Positions 37,944 to 47,177 of a stretch of DNA of 64,000 nt are shown piece after piece. How positions within the stretch are numbered: position 1 is the stretch's first letter; each line of letters starts with the position of its first letter. The position numbers and the translations under genes were made by a program. The notes under the pieces are model-generated. The model was not told the origin of the DNA, did no database searches, and saw only the letters and a list, made by a program, of their open reading frames with translations. The DNA is from Streptomyces olivaceoviridis (GTDB taxonomy: Bacteria; Actinomycetota; Actinomycetes; Streptomycetales; Streptomycetaceae): NCBI RefSeq assembly GCF_014650115.1, contig NZ_BMUI01000001.1, forward strand, positions 310,001 to 374,000, written 5' to 3'.

Positions 37944-40757
37944 TCAGTCCTCTCTCGCCACCCCCATCCGTCCGCCCCTCCCTCCGGTCCCGGTGACGGC
38001 GAGCGCCCCGTCCCGGTCGGTGCGCAGGACCACCGCGCCGCCGGCCCGCAGCGCGGCCGTGGTCGCCGGGGCCGGGTGACCATAGGGGTTGCCGGCACCG
38101 GCGGATACCAGCGCCACCCGGGGTGCCGCGAGGCGCAACAGCTCCGGCTCCTGATAGGCCGAGCCGTGATGGGCCACCTTCAGGACGTCCACTCCGGCCA
38201 GGTCCGCCGCCGCCGGGGACCGCACCAGCGCCTGCTGTGCCGGGGGTTCGAGATCCCCGAGCAACAGCAGCCGCAGCCCGCCCGTGCGCACGAGCAGTGC
38301 GACGCTGGCGTCGTTCGGACCCTCCGGCTCCCACCCGGCACCCGCGCCCTGCCCTACCGGGGGCACGCGCGGACTCCGTGACGGCGATGGCGGCGGTTGC
38401 GGTGGCGGTGGCCACAGCACCCGCCAGGTGAGCGGTCCGGTGCGCCGTTCCTCTCCCGCGACGGCGGTCGTGACCGGGATGTGCCGCTCGGCCGCCTCTC
38501 TTCGGACGAACTCCGCCTGATCCGCGGGTTCCGCGAACGCCGTGGTCTCGATCGCGGCCACCGCGCGGCCCCGCAGGACGCCGGGCAGGCCCGCCACATG
38601 GTCGGCGTGGAAGTGGGTGAGGACGAGGAGGGGAACACGAGTGACGCCCAGCCGTCGCAGGCAGTCGTCGACCAGCGCCGGATCGGGTCCGGCGTCCACC
38701 ACCACGCCGGCACCCTCGCCCGCCGCCAGCACGGTCGCGTCGCCCTGCCCGACATCGCACATCGCGAACCGCCAGCCCGGTGGCGGCCAGCCCGTGATCA
38801 CCCGGGTCAGCGGCGCCGGCCGCGTGACCAGCAGCACGAGCAGCACCGCGAGCAGCCCGCACCACGCCGGGTGCCGCAGCAGTCTCCGGCCGGCCAGGAC
38901 GACGGCCACGGTGACCACCGCCAGCGCCAGTGCGCCCCGCCAGCTCCCGGGCCAGTCCACTCCCGCGCCCGGCAGCGCCGCCCCGGTCCGGGCGACGCCG
39001 GCGATCCACCGCGCCGGCCAACTCGCGCACCAGGCCGACAGCTTGGCCACCGGCATCGCCACCGGCGCCGCCGCGAGGGCCGCGAACCCCAGGACGGTCG
39101 CCGGTGCCACCGCCACCTCGGCCAGCAGGTTGCACGGCACCGCCACCAGGCTCACCCGGGCCGACAGCACCGCCACGACGGGCGCGCACACGGCCTGCGC
39201 TGCGGCGGCGGCCGCCAGTGCCTCGGCGAGCCGCGGGGGCACGCCGCGCCGCCGCAACGCCTCGCTCCAGCCCGGCGCCAGCACCAGCAGCGCACCGGTG
39301 GCCAGCACGGACAGCAGGAAGCCGTAACTGCGGGCCAGCCACGGGTCGTACAGCACCAGCAGCAGGACGGCCGTGGCCAATGCCGGCACCAGTGATCTAC
39401 GGCGGCCGGTGGCCAGGGCGAGCAGCGCGACCGCGCCGCAGGCGGCGGCTCGCAGCACGCTGGGGTCGGGCCGGCACACGACCACGAAGCCCAGTGTCAG
39501 CGCCCCCGCGAGCAGGGCCGTCGCCCGCAGGGAGAGCCCCAGGCGTGGCGCCAGGCCGCGACGCTCGGCCCGCTGGGCCAGGCCGGGCGGGCCGATGAGC
39601 AACGCGAGCAGGACGGTGAGGTTGCTGCCGGAGACGGCGAGCGTGTGCGCCAGGTCCGTCTCCTCGAAGGCGTGGTCCAGCTCGGGCGTGATCCGCGAGG
39701 TGTCCCCGACGACCAGTCCCGGCAGCAGCGCCCGCGCGTCTCCCGGCAGGTCTTCTGTGGCGTCCCGCAGGCCGGCTCGGAGCCGACCCGCCCAACGCTG
39801 CGCCCTGCTCGGCCCGGCCACGGTCCGCGGCTCCGGACGGCCGCGCACCCGCAGCACGGCCGCGATCCGGTCACCGTCCATCAGTGCAGGCGCCAGCCGC
39901 CCGGCCACCCGCAGCCGCGTGGACGGCAGCAGCCCGAGCCAGGCGGCCCGCCCGGCCGGCACACTCCGTCCGGCGCGGTCCGGTGGCGGCCCGGAACTCC
40001 GGCCTCCCGCGGCACTCTCCTCCGGTGCCGGGACATCCGGGTCGACGATCAACAGCACGGGCGTCCGCGTCCGCGCACGTCTTCCGTCGGCCTCCTCGAC
40101 GCCGCGCACCTCGGCCCGTGCCAGCACCGCCGCGGGTGCGGCGTGATCACCGCGCACGTGTGGCCTGCTCAGCCAGGGATCGCCGCTCACCTCGACCTCG
40201 GCGGTCACGGTCGCGTACCGCCGGGCCAGCTCCGGCACCGGCCCACGACGCACGTCGGCCCCGTGCAGCCCGGCGGAGGCGGCTGCCGCGGCGACACAGA
40301 GCAACACCGCGGCGACGGCGGCACGCGCCCATCCGAACCGAGCACGCACCCACCGGACCCGCTCCGCCCATCGGACCCGGTCCGCCCAGCGAGCCCTAGC
40401 CCTTTCCGCCCAACGGCCCTGCCCCGTCACCGTCGTCCCCGTCACCGCCGTCCCCGTCGACACCGTCCGCCGAGCAGCGACCGCGTCATCGGCCGGCGGA
40501 TCCGTCTCAGCCCGTCCGGCCCCGCCCGCCCCTCCCGGCCGCCGCACCGACAGCAGGAGCGCCCCGCCGACCATGCCGACGGCGGCGGTCACCGCGGCCC
40601 AGGCCCCCGGCGCGTCCACGGTCAGGGCCGCCGTGGCCCAGGCCGCGAGTGCGGGCGGTACCAGGCGCAGGTCCATGGGACCGCTCCGGTCGGTACGCGC
40701 GGCGCCATCCCGCTCGGGCTCGGAGCGCGGGCCGGTCCCGTCGAGCACGCGGCTCAT
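37944..40757 (-). CDS. comEC: ComEC/Rec2 DNA-uptake channel protein
   Basis: A 937-residue polytopic membrane protein. An N-terminal hydrophobic/DUF4131 part leads to the competence domain with ~8-10 helices (DLAHTLAVSGSNLTVLLALLIGPPGLAQR is the signature), and the C-terminal ~280 residues are an MBL domain (LTHFHADHVAGLPGVL; LKVAHHGSAYQEPELL). In transformable bacteria it carries single-stranded DNA across the membrane. ATG 40757 overlaps the comEA stop by 4 bp; MDLRLVPP 27 codons in is an alternative. The first ~130 residues hold a long Arg/Ala-rich low-complexity segment. Confidence 0.92.
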   Translation of the reverse strand: MSRVLDGTGPRSEPERDGAARTDRSGPMDLRLVPPALAAWATAALTVDAPGAWAAVTAAVGMVGGALLLSVRRPGGAGGAGRAETDPPADDAVAARRTVSTGTAVTGTTVTGQGRWAERARARWADRVRWAERVRWVRARFGWARAAVAAVLLCVAAAAASAGLHGADVRRGPVPELARRYATVTAEVEVSGDPWLSRPHVRGDHAAPAAVLARAEVRGVEEADGRRARTRTPVLLIVDPDVPAPEESAAGGRSSGPPPDRAGRSVPAGRAAWLGLLPSTRLRVAGRLAPALMDGDRIAAVLRVRGRPEPRTVAGPSRAQRWAGRLRAGLRDATEDLPGDARALLPGLVVGDTSRITPELDHAFEETDLAHTLAVSGSNLTVLLALLIGPPGLAQRAERRGLAPRLGLSLRATALLAGALTLGFVVVCRPDPSVLRAAACGAVALLALATGRRRSLVPALATAVLLLVLYDPWLARSYGFLLSVLATGALLVLAPGWSEALRRRGVPPRLAEALAAAAAAQAVCAPVVAVLSARVSLVAVPCNLLAEVAVAPATVLGFAALAAAPVAMPVAKLSAWCASWPARWIAGVARTGAALPGAGVDWPGSWRGALALAVVTVAVVLAGRRLLRHPAWCGLLAVLLVLLVTRPAPLTRVITGWPPPGWRFAMCDVGQGDATVLAAGEGAGVVVDAGPDPALVDDCLRRLGVTRVPLLVLTHFHADHVAGLPGVLRGRAVAAIETTAFAEPADQAEFVRREAAERHIPVTTAVAGEERRTGPLTWRVLWPPPPQPPPSPSRSPRVPPVGQGAGAGWEPEGPNDASVALLVRTGGLRLLLLGDLEPPAQQALVRSPAAADLAGVDVLKVAHHGSAYQEPELLRLAAPRVALVSAGAGNPYGHPAPATTAALRAGGAVVLRTDRDGALAVTGTGGRGGRMGVARED

Positions 40758-41935
40758 GGCCGTACCAGATCGCGCAGATCGGTGAATCGGCGGTCGCCGA
40801 TGCCGTTGACCTCGCGCAGTTCGTCCACCGAGCGGAAACCGCCGTGCTGGGTGCGGTAGTCGACGATGTGCCGGGCCAGTACCGGGCCGACCCCGGGCAG
40901 GGTGTCGAGCTGGTCCACCGTGGCCGTGTTCAGGGAGACCGGCGCCGGCGGGCCCGTGCCGGTGGAGCCGGTGAGCGACCCTCCTGCCGGGGCGGGCGGA
41001 GCGGCGGCACCGGCGGGGGTGCCGACGACGACCTGTTCGCCGTCGACCAGGAAACGGGCGCGGTTCAGTCCTTCCGTGCTCACGCCCGGCCGGACCCCGC
41101 CCGCCGCCCGCAGCGCGTCGGCCACCCGGGCGCCGGCCGGCAACCGCCGGATCCCGGGCTTCCGGACCTTGCCGCTGACGTCCACGACGATCTCCGGGCC
41201 CGGTGTCGCCGACGTGCCCGCGGCCGGTCCGGCGGTCGCTCCCCCACCCTTCTTGGTGAAGGGCGCCTGGGCACGCACCACCTGAGGGGCGCTCACCTGC
41301 TGGGGCCGGCCTGCCCAGAAGTGCTGCACGGCGAACACAGCGGCGGCCACGAGCACCACGGCGAGCGCCACGGCTCCCCGCCGCTCCACTCCGTACCGGG
41401 TCTGGAGCCACACCGGCATCCGCTCGCGCAGCGCCAGCCCGGCACGCTCCCGCCGACCCGGCGCGGCCCCGGACTCCTCCGACACCGGCTCCGATTCCGA
41501 CACCGGCTCTGATTCCGGCTCCGATTCCGGCTCCGGCTCCGGCTCCGGCAACCGCACCCCACCGCCCGGTTCACGCGCGGCGACAGTCGCCGCCCGCGTC
41601 CGCATGCCGCCCGACACCGACGTGGTCGCGGTCACCGTCCGCCTGGAGCCCGGACGCGGACTCAGGGCGGGTGCCAGGCCCGTCACCGTTGCCGTCGGTG
41701 TGTCCCCGGAGCTGTCCCGGACCGGCGGCGCGTTCCCCGACTCCCGCCACTGCGCGGCCCGTTGCCCGAAGAGGAGTTCCGCTCGGCGGCGCAGTTCCTC
41801 CGCCGGTGCGGACGGGCGACGGCGGGCATGGCGGCGGCCGGTGGAGCGGCGCTGCCGGACGCGGCCGTCGGAGGCGGGGGCACGGCCGGGGCCGCTGGTC
41901 GCGGTAGCTGTGCGTGAGCGAGATCGAAGTGCCAT
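40754..41935 (-). CDS. comEA: ComEA family DNA-binding protein
   Basis: A 393-residue membrane-anchored protein: cytoplasmic N-terminal ~170 residues with an acidic Pro-Glu/Ser-Glu repeat, one transmembrane helix (GAVALAVVLVAAAVFAVQHFW), then an outside SLBB-type domain (VDVSGKVRKPGIRRLPAGARVADALRAAGG) and a C-terminal helix-hairpin-helix pair (LNTATVDQLDTLPGVGPVLARHIVDYR) that binds dsDNA. It is coupled to comEC by ATGA. The start is uncertain: ATG 41935 (MALRSRSRT) is used, with ATG 41953 possible. Confidence 0.9.
   Translation of the reverse strand: MALRSRSRTATATSGPGRAPASDGRVRQRRSTGRRHARRRPSAPAEELRRRAELLFGQRAAQWRESGNAPPVRDSSGDTPTATVTGLAPALSPRPGSRRTVTATTSVSGGMRTRAATVAAREPGGGVRLPEPEPEPESEPESEPVSESEPVSEESGAAPGRRERAGLALRERMPVWLQTRYGVERRGAVALAVVLVAAAVFAVQHFWAGRPQQVSAPQVVRAQAPFTKKGGGATAGPAAGTSATPGPEIVVDVSGKVRKPGIRRLPAGARVADALRAAGGVRPGVSTEGLNRARFLVDGEQVVVGTPAGAAAPPAPAGGSLTGSTGTGPPAPVSLNTATVDQLDTLPGVGPVLARHIVDYRTQHGGFRSVDELREVNGIGDRRFTDLRDLVRP
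41481..41549 (-). repeat. Hexanucleotide-based low-complexity tract in comEA
   Basis: Repeats of GGCTCC, GATTCC and GACACC (plus strand) encode an alternating PEPEPE/SESEP stretch on the minus strand. In-frame hexamer changes would shorten or lengthen the acidic linker before the membrane helix. Confidence 0.85.
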
Positions 41936-42087
41936 GCGACGAGGATGGGGCATTCCGCCCGACCGCGACGATCTTGGTGAATTCCCGTGGACGACCGCCC
42001 GGTTGTGGACAACTCCGCCACTCACACGGGTGAAGCCGGACGGCCCTCGGCCTCACCGGGAACAGGCCGTACCCGGGACCACCGTTG

Positions 42088-42933
42088 TCAGCGGGGCGAG
42101 ACGACCGCGCCCAGCAGTCCGGGCCCGGTGTGCGCTCCGATCACCGCTCCGACCTCGCTGACATGCAGGTCGGCCAGGCCCGGGAGGCGCGCGCGCAACC
42201 GGTCGGCGAGGGCGGCGGCGCGGTCGGGGGCGGCGAGATGGTGGACGGCGATGTCGACCTCGGCGCTGCCCGCCCGCTCGGCGGCCAGTTCCTCCAAGCG
42301 CGCGATCGCCCTGGACGCCGTACGGACCTTTTCGAGCAGGTCGATGCGGCCGGCGTCCAGCTGGAGCAGGGGTTTGACCGCGAGCGCGGAGCCCAGCAAT
42401 GCCTGCGCGGCACCGATACGGCCGCCGCGGCGCAGATAGTCGAGGGTGTCGACGTAGAAGAAGGCGGAGGTGCCGTCGGCGCGCTTCTCGGCGGCCGTGA
42501 CGGCTTCGTCCACCGTGCCGCCCGCTTCCGCGGTCCGGGCCGCGGCGAGCGCGCAGAAGCCGAGCGCCATCGCGACCATTCCGGTGTCCACCACCCGCAC
42601 GGGCACCGGTGCCTCGCGCGCCGCGAGGACCGCCGCGTCGTAGGTGCCGGACAGTTCGGCGGACAGGTGCAGGGAGACGATGCCGCACGCGCCGGACTCG
42701 GCGACCTTGCGGTAGGTCTCCGCGAACACCTGGGGGCTGGGGCGGGAGGTGGTGACGGGGCGTCGCTTCTGAAGTGCCTGGGCCAGGGAGCGGGTCGAGA
42801 TCTCGGTGCCCTCTTCCAGGGCCTGGTCGCCGAGGACCACGGTCAGCGGGACCGCGGTGATGCCGTGACGCTCCATCGTCCGGGGCGGCAGGTAGGCCGT
42901 GGAATCGGTGACGATCGCGACATGGCGGGACAT
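42088..42933 (-). CDS. DegV family fatty-acid-binding protein
   Basis: A 281-residue DegV protein: VAIVTDSTAYLPP at the N-terminus, TSRPSPQVFAETYRKVAESGACGIVSLHLSAELSGTYDAA in the middle and SALAVKPLLQLDAGRIDLLEKVRT, with HTGPGLLGAVVSPR at the end. In other bacteria these bind fatty acids and feed FakA kinase. No fakA is visible here. ATG 42933 has no Shine-Dalgarno but TAACCT lies 7 nt upstream, so a leaderless message is likely. It lies 153 bp upstream-side of comEA on the same strand, with nothing recognisable in between. Confidence 0.93.
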   Translation of the reverse strand: MSRHVAIVTDSTAYLPPRTMERHGITAVPLTVVLGDQALEEGTEISTRSLAQALQKRRPVTTSRPSPQVFAETYRKVAESGACGIVSLHLSAELSGTYDAAVLAAREAPVPVRVVDTGMVAMALGFCALAAARTAEAGGTVDEAVTAAEKRADGTSAFFYVDTLDYLRRGGRIGAAQALLGSALAVKPLLQLDAGRIDLLEKVRTASRAIARLEELAAERAGSAEVDIAVHHLAAPDRAAALADRLRARLPGLADLHVSEVGAVIGAHTGPGLLGAVVSPR

Positions 42934-43005
42934 GAGCTGGAGGTTACCTGGCGTAGTGCTCCCTCGGCAGCCCGACCCCTGTCCAGCGGTCCGGGTGCGG
43001 CTCGC

Positions 43006-43743
43006 TCAGGTGGTGCTCTCGGGGCGGGGCTTCTTCTGCCATGGTGCGGTGGGGCGCCATGACGGCGGGGCGATCGCCTCGGGGGCGGGCTCCTCGGCGG
43101 CGGGGGCCCCGGCCGCCTTCGGCCAGGTCTGTTCGGTGGCCGGGCCGTCGGCGGTGGCGGGTGCGTCGGGCCACGGCGGGGGCGCCTGGCCGGGCTCGGC
43201 CCGCGTCCAGTGGCGCAGGGCGTCCGCTTCGATGTCGATCTGTGCGCTGAGGGTGCCCAGGTCGTCGTCGGCGAAGCGGCGGGCCCGGTCGCGGACGGCC
43301 CAGCGCAGGGAGTCCGCGGACTTGGTGATCCGCTCGGTGCGGCTGCGCAGTTCGGGCAGGCGCGCGGTGAGCGTGGCCCGGTCCGGCTCGGACTCCAGAC
43401 GCTTGAGGTCGGCGTCCAGCTCGTGTCCGTGTGCGCTGAGCCGTTCGAAGAGGCCGAGGGACTCCTTCAGCGACTCGTCCTCCGCCACGCCCGCGTGCAG
43501 CGCGTCCTGGGTGGCGCGCATGGACGTGCGCAGCGCGAGCCGCAGCTGGGCGATCTCGCCGGCGGGTCCGATCTGCGCGAAGGACTTCGCGCGCAGGGTG
43601 TGGTCCTCGACGGTGCGGCGGGCCTGCGCGATGGTCCGGTCCACGCCGCGCTTGGCGGCGCCGACCGCCTTGACCGTGGCGTACGCGCCCAGGGCGACGA
43701 ACAGCAGGAAGAGCAGGGCGAACACGGTCAGCACGACTTCCAT
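43006..43743 (-). CDS. Membrane-anchored coiled-coil protein of unknown function
   Basis: A 245-residue protein: a single N-terminal transmembrane helix (MEVVLTVFALLFLLFVALGAY), then ~150 residues of charged, heptad-rich helix (RTIAQARRTVEDHTLRAKSF; FERLSAHGHELDADLKRLE; LRSRTERITKSADSLRWAV) and a Pro/Ala-rich C-terminus. A GGAGGAGG ribosome site precedes ATG 43743. It lies between leuS and degV on the same strand. I do not recognise a functional domain; a cell-envelope or division-related scaffold is possible but unproven. Confidence 0.8.
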   Translation of the reverse strand: MEVVLTVFALLFLLFVALGAYATVKAVGAAKRGVDRTIAQARRTVEDHTLRAKSFAQIGPAGEIAQLRLALRTSMRATQDALHAGVAEDESLKESLGLFERLSAHGHELDADLKRLESEPDRATLTARLPELRSRTERITKSADSLRWAVRDRARRFADDDLGTLSAQIDIEADALRHWTRAEPGQAPPPWPDAPATADGPATEQTWPKAAGAPAAEEPAPEAIAPPSWRPTAPWQKKPRPESTT

Positions 43744-43800
43744 GACGCTCCTCCTCCGGCCGGCACGGCACAAGCCGCTGTGCTCTCCACGGTAAACGCA

Positions 43801-43843
43801 ACGGGCAGGCCCGGAGTTCCGCGAGAACCCCGAACCTGCCCGT
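43801..43843 (-). terminator. leuS terminator
   Basis: Arms ACGGGCAGG (43801-43809) and CCTGCCCGT (43835-43843) pair perfectly, and the enclosed sequence folds into a second stem (CCGGAGTTC with GAACCCCG, one mismatch). It begins 38 bp past the leuS stop. Confidence 0.8.
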
Positions 43844-43880
43844 AGGGGACTACCCCGAGCCGGTGAGAATCCTCCGGTTG

Positions 43881-46760
43881 TTACGCGGGGACGATGTTGA
43901 CCAGCTTCGGCGCCCGCACGATCACCTTGCGGATGCCCGCGCCGTCCAGCGCCGCGACGACCTTCTCGTCGGCCAGCGCCACCTTCTCCAGCTCCTCCTC
44001 GGAGATGGTGGGCGGCACCTCCAGCCGGGCCTTGACCTTGCCCTTGATCTGCACCACACAGGTCACGGTCTCGTCCACGACGTAGGCCGGGTCGGCGACC
44101 GGGAAGTCCTGGTGGACGACCGAGTCGGTGTGGCCCAGCTTGCGCCACAGCTCCTCGGCGATGTGCGGGGCCAGCGGGGCGACCATCAGCACCAGCGGCT
44201 CGGCCACGGACCGCGGCACGGCGGCGCCGGCCTTGGTCAGGTGGTTGTTCAGCTCGGTGACCTTGGCGATGGCGGTGTTGAAGCGCAGGCCCTCCAGGTC
44301 CTGGCGCACACCGTCGATCGCCTTGTGCAGGGCGCGCAGGGTCTCCTCGTCGGCCTCGGCGTCGGTGACGGTGACCTCGCCGGTGTTCTCGTCGACGATG
44401 TTGCGCCACAGCCGCTGCAACAGCCGGAACTGGCCGACCACCGCGCGCGTGTCCCACGGGCGGGAGACGTCCAGCGGGCCCATGGCCATCTCGTACAGGC
44501 GCAGCGTGTCGGCGCCGTACTCGGCGGCGATCTCGTCCGGAGTCACCGCGTTCTTCAGGGACTTGCCCATCTTGCCCAGCAGCCGGCTGACCTTCTGGCC
44601 CTGGTAGTAGTAGGCGCCGTCGCGCTCCTCCACCTCGGCGGCCGGCACCGCGATGCCACGGCTGTCGCGGTAGACGTAGGCCTGGATCATGCCCTGGTTG
44701 AACAGCTTGTGGAACGGCTCCGCGGAGGAGACGTGCCCCAGGTCGTACAGCACCTTGGACCAGAAGCGCGCGTACAGCAGGTGCAGCACGGCGTGCTCGG
44801 CACCGCCGACGTACAGGTCGACGCCGCCGTGCGGCCGGCCCTCGCGCGGACCCATCCAGTACCGCTCGATCTCCGGGTCGACCAGCTTCTGGTCGTTGTG
44901 CGGGTCCAGGTAGCGGAATTCGTACCAGCAGGAACCGGCCCAGTTGGGCATGGTGTTGGTCTCGCGGCGGTACTTCTTGGGGCCGTCGCCCAGGTCCAGC
45001 GTGACGTTGACCCATTCCTCGTTGCGCGACAGCGGCGTCTCGGGCTTGGTGTCGGCGTCGTCCGGGTCGAAGGTGCGCGGGCTGTAGTCCTCGATCTCGG
45101 GCAGCTCCAGCGGCAGCATCGACTCGGGCAGCGCGTGGGCGATGCCGTCCTCGTCGTAGACGATCGGGAAGGGCTCGCCCCAGTAGCGCTGGCGGCTGAA
45201 CAGCCAGTCGCGCAGCCGGAAGTTGACGGTGCCCTCGCCGATGCCCTCGCCCTCCAGCCATTCGGTGATGCGCGCCTTGGCCTCGACCACGCCCAGGCCG
45301 TTCAGCCGTACGTCGTCGCTGTCGGAGTTGACGATCTTCGCGTCGTAGGAGACGAAGGCGTCGTCCCAGGTGGCCGGGTCGGTGCCGCGGCCGTCGGTCG
45401 GCTCGACCACGCAGCGGATCGGCAGCTCGAAGGCGCGCGCGAAGGCGAAGTCGCGGCTGTCGTGCGCGGGGACGGCCATGATCGCGCCGGTGCCGTAGCC
45501 CATCAGGACGTAGTCGGCGATGAAGACCGGGACCTGCTCGCCGTTGACCGGGTTGGTCGCGAACGCGCCGGTGAAGACGCCGGTCTTGTCCTTGGCCTCG
45601 GCCTGCCGCTCGACGTCGGACTTCGAGGCGGCCTGCGCGCGGTAGGCGGCGACGGCCTCGGCCGGGGTGGCGTGGCCGCCGGTCCACACCTCGTGCGTGC
45701 CCTCGGGCCACGCCTCGGGGGTGAACTTCTCGACCAGCGGGTGCTCGGGGGCCAGCACCATGTAGGTCGCGCCGAACAGGGTGTCCGGTCGGGTGGTGAA
45801 GACCGTGATGCGCTCGCCGTCGATCGGGAAGTCGACGCGGGCGCCCTCGCTGCGGCCGATCCAGTTGCGCTGTTGCAGCTTGATGGCCTCGGGCCAGTCC
45901 AGCTCCTCCAGGTCCTCCAGCAGCCGGTCGGCGTAGGCGGTGATGCGCATGTTCCACTGGCGCAGCTTGGCCTTGAAGACCGGGAAGTTGCCGCGCTCGG
46001 AGCGGCCGTCGGCGGTGACCTCCTCGTTGGCCAGCACGGTGCCCAGGCCCGGGCACCAGTTCACCGGCGCGTCGGAGGCGTAGGCCAGGCGGTACTCGCC
46101 CAGGATGTCGGCGCGCTCGGTGGCGGTCAGCTCGTTCCACGCGCGCGTGGAGCCCGGAACCGCCCGCTCACCGGACTCGAACTGGGCGATCAGCTCGGAG
46201 ATCGGGCGGGCCTTGCGCGCCTTCTCGTCGTACCAGGAGTTGAAGATCCGCAGGAAGATCCACTGGGTCCACTTGTAGTAGTCCGGGTCGATCGTGGCGA
46301 ACGACCGGCGCTTGTCGTGGCCCAGGCCCAGCCGGCGCAGCTGGGACTTCATGTTGTTGATGGCGGCCTCGGTGGTGATCCGCGGGTGCTCGCCCGTCGC
46401 GACGGCGTGCTGCTCGGCGGGCAGGCCGAAGGCGTCGAAGCCCAGGGTGTGCAGGACGTTGTGACCGGTCATGCGCTGGAACCGGGCGTAGACGTCGGTG
46501 GCGATGTAGCCCAGCGGGTGGCCGACGTGCAGGCCCGCACCGGAGGGGTAGGGGAACATGTCCATGATGAACTTCTTGGGCTTGGCGACCAGCTCCGGGT
46601 CGCCCGCCAGGTCACCCGTGGGGTTCGCCGCCGCGTAGGTGCCGTCGGCGTCCCAGAAGTCCTGCCAGCGTGCCTCGATCTCGGCAGCCATGGCGGCCGT
46701 GTAGCGGTGCGGCGCGGCCTCCGCCGACGCGGCGGTGGCAGCGGGGTTCGTCTCGCTCAT
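43881..46760 (-). CDS. leuS: Leucyl-tRNA synthetase
   Basis: A 959-residue class I synthetase charging tRNA-Leu. The HIGH motif is HVGH in [19 protein letters not shown], and the KMSKS motif is GKMGKSLKN. The CP1 editing domain (residues ~240-480; [39 protein letters not shown]) and the C-terminal anticodon and leucine-specific parts are intact. ATG 46760 ([12 protein letters not shown]) follows GAGG. An upstream leucine-rich leader peptide and terminator indicate attenuation control by charged tRNA-Leu. Confidence 0.97.
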   Translation of the reverse strand: MSETNPAATAASAEAAPHRYTAAMAAEIEARWQDFWDADGTYAAANPTGDLAGDPELVAKPKKFIMDMFPYPSGAGLHVGHPLGYIATDVYARFQRMTGHNVLHTLGFDAFGLPAEQHAVATGEHPRITTEAAINNMKSQLRRLGLGHDKRRSFATIDPDYYKWTQWIFLRIFNSWYDEKARKARPISELIAQFESGERAVPGSTRAWNELTATERADILGEYRLAYASDAPVNWCPGLGTVLANEEVTADGRSERGNFPVFKAKLRQWNMRITAYADRLLEDLEELDWPEAIKLQQRNWIGRSEGARVDFPIDGERITVFTTRPDTLFGATYMVLAPEHPLVEKFTPEAWPEGTHEVWTGGHATPAEAVAAYRAQAASKSDVERQAEAKDKTGVFTGAFATNPVNGEQVPVFIADYVLMGYGTGAIMAVPAHDSRDFAFARAFELPIRCVVEPTDGRGTDPATWDDAFVSYDAKIVNSDSDDVRLNGLGVVEAKARITEWLEGEGIGEGTVNFRLRDWLFSRQRYWGEPFPIVYDEDGIAHALPESMLPLELPEIEDYSPRTFDPDDADTKPETPLSRNEEWVNVTLDLGDGPKKYRRETNTMPNWAGSCWYEFRYLDPHNDQKLVDPEIERYWMGPREGRPHGGVDLYVGGAEHAVLHLLYARFWSKVLYDLGHVSSAEPFHKLFNQGMIQAYVYRDSRGIAVPAAEVEERDGAYYYQGQKVSRLLGKMGKSLKNAVTPDEIAAEYGADTLRLYEMAMGPLDVSRPWDTRAVVGQFRLLQRLWRNIVDENTGEVTVTDAEADEETLRALHKAIDGVRQDLEGLRFNTAIAKVTELNNHLTKAGAAVPRSVAEPLVLMVAPLAPHIAEELWRKLGHTDSVVHQDFPVADPAYVVDETVTCVVQIKGKVKARLEVPPTISEEELEKVALADEKVVAALDGAGIRKVIVRAPKLVNIVPA

Positions 46761-46822
46761 GATCCTCAAAGCTCCATCGATCGTCTCTGCCTGCGGCTGT
46801 GACATCCAAAGAAACGAAAAAG

Positions 46823-46840
46823 CCCCTCGCACAGGAGGGG
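46823..46840 (-). terminator. Attenuator hairpin in the leuS leader
   Basis: On the minus strand CCCCTC and GAGGGG pair perfectly across a 6-nt loop, followed after one C by TTTTT (46817-46821), a true intrinsic terminator, which is uncommon in Streptomyces. It sits 57 bp before the leuS start and 47 bp after the leader-peptide stop. A stem CCGACC/GGTCGG between the leader and this hairpin could act as pause or antiterminator. Confidence 0.88.
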
Positions 46841-46886
46841 ACGCCGCGCCGATGCCGACCTCACGGGTGACCGGGGTCGGTACTGA

Positions 46887-46925
46887 TCAGCGCGGCCCGC
46901 TAAGCAGAAGGCGTACGGCACGCAT
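46887..46925 (-). CDS. leuS leader peptide, 12 residues
   Basis: The frame encodes MRAVRLLLSGPR followed by TGA. Three consecutive leucine codons read CTT CTG CTT; CTT is rare in Streptomyces, so ribosomes should stall there when charged tRNA-Leu is short. A -10-like TACCCT (46932-46937) lies exactly 6 nt before the ATG and there is no Shine-Dalgarno, so the leader is probably translated from a leaderless 5' end. It precedes an intrinsic terminator and leuS, the classic ribosome-mediated attenuation layout. Confidence 0.85.
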   Translation of the reverse strand: MRAVRLLLSGPR

Positions 46926-47177
46926 GGCGTTAGGGTACCGCAGCCCTTGAGCAAGCTGCGAGGCGCTTCCGTATCCATGGTGGACATGTCACGAAGCCCG
47001 CCGGAACCCGAACGAAGCTCAATGATTACTTCGCGTCACGTCCCCTACGGGACACCTTCCCCAGTCGCATGGTCCTTTGATAACAGCGCAATAACTCAAA
47101 CCCCGTACTGATCGGTATGGCGCCACTTAGAGTGCGGCAGCGGGACCGCTTTCCCGAAACTGCTCGGAGTTGCCCCC
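46926..47177. other. Divergent promoter region, leuS leader / haem-binding membrane protein
   Basis: About 250 bp with no gene. It contains the TACCCT element for the leuS leader and an unusually AT-rich patch at 47075-47100 (TTTGATAACAGCGCAATAAC), probably part of the promoter of the rightward electron-transfer pair. Confidence 0.4.

Noticed and set aside
40758..41411. Upstream extension of comEC to a 1155-residue protein
   Set aside because: The extension lies in another frame of comEA, is Arg/Gly-rich, and the ATGA overlap at 40754-40757 marks the real start.
46766..46987. A 73-codon minus-strand frame in the leuS leader
   Set aside because: It crosses the attenuator hairpin and is out of frame with the Leu-rich leader peptide; composition looks non-coding.
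46741..46990. T-box riboswitch upstream of leuS
   Set aside because: No T-box sequence or specifier-loop structure could be found; a translated Leu leader explains the terminator better.
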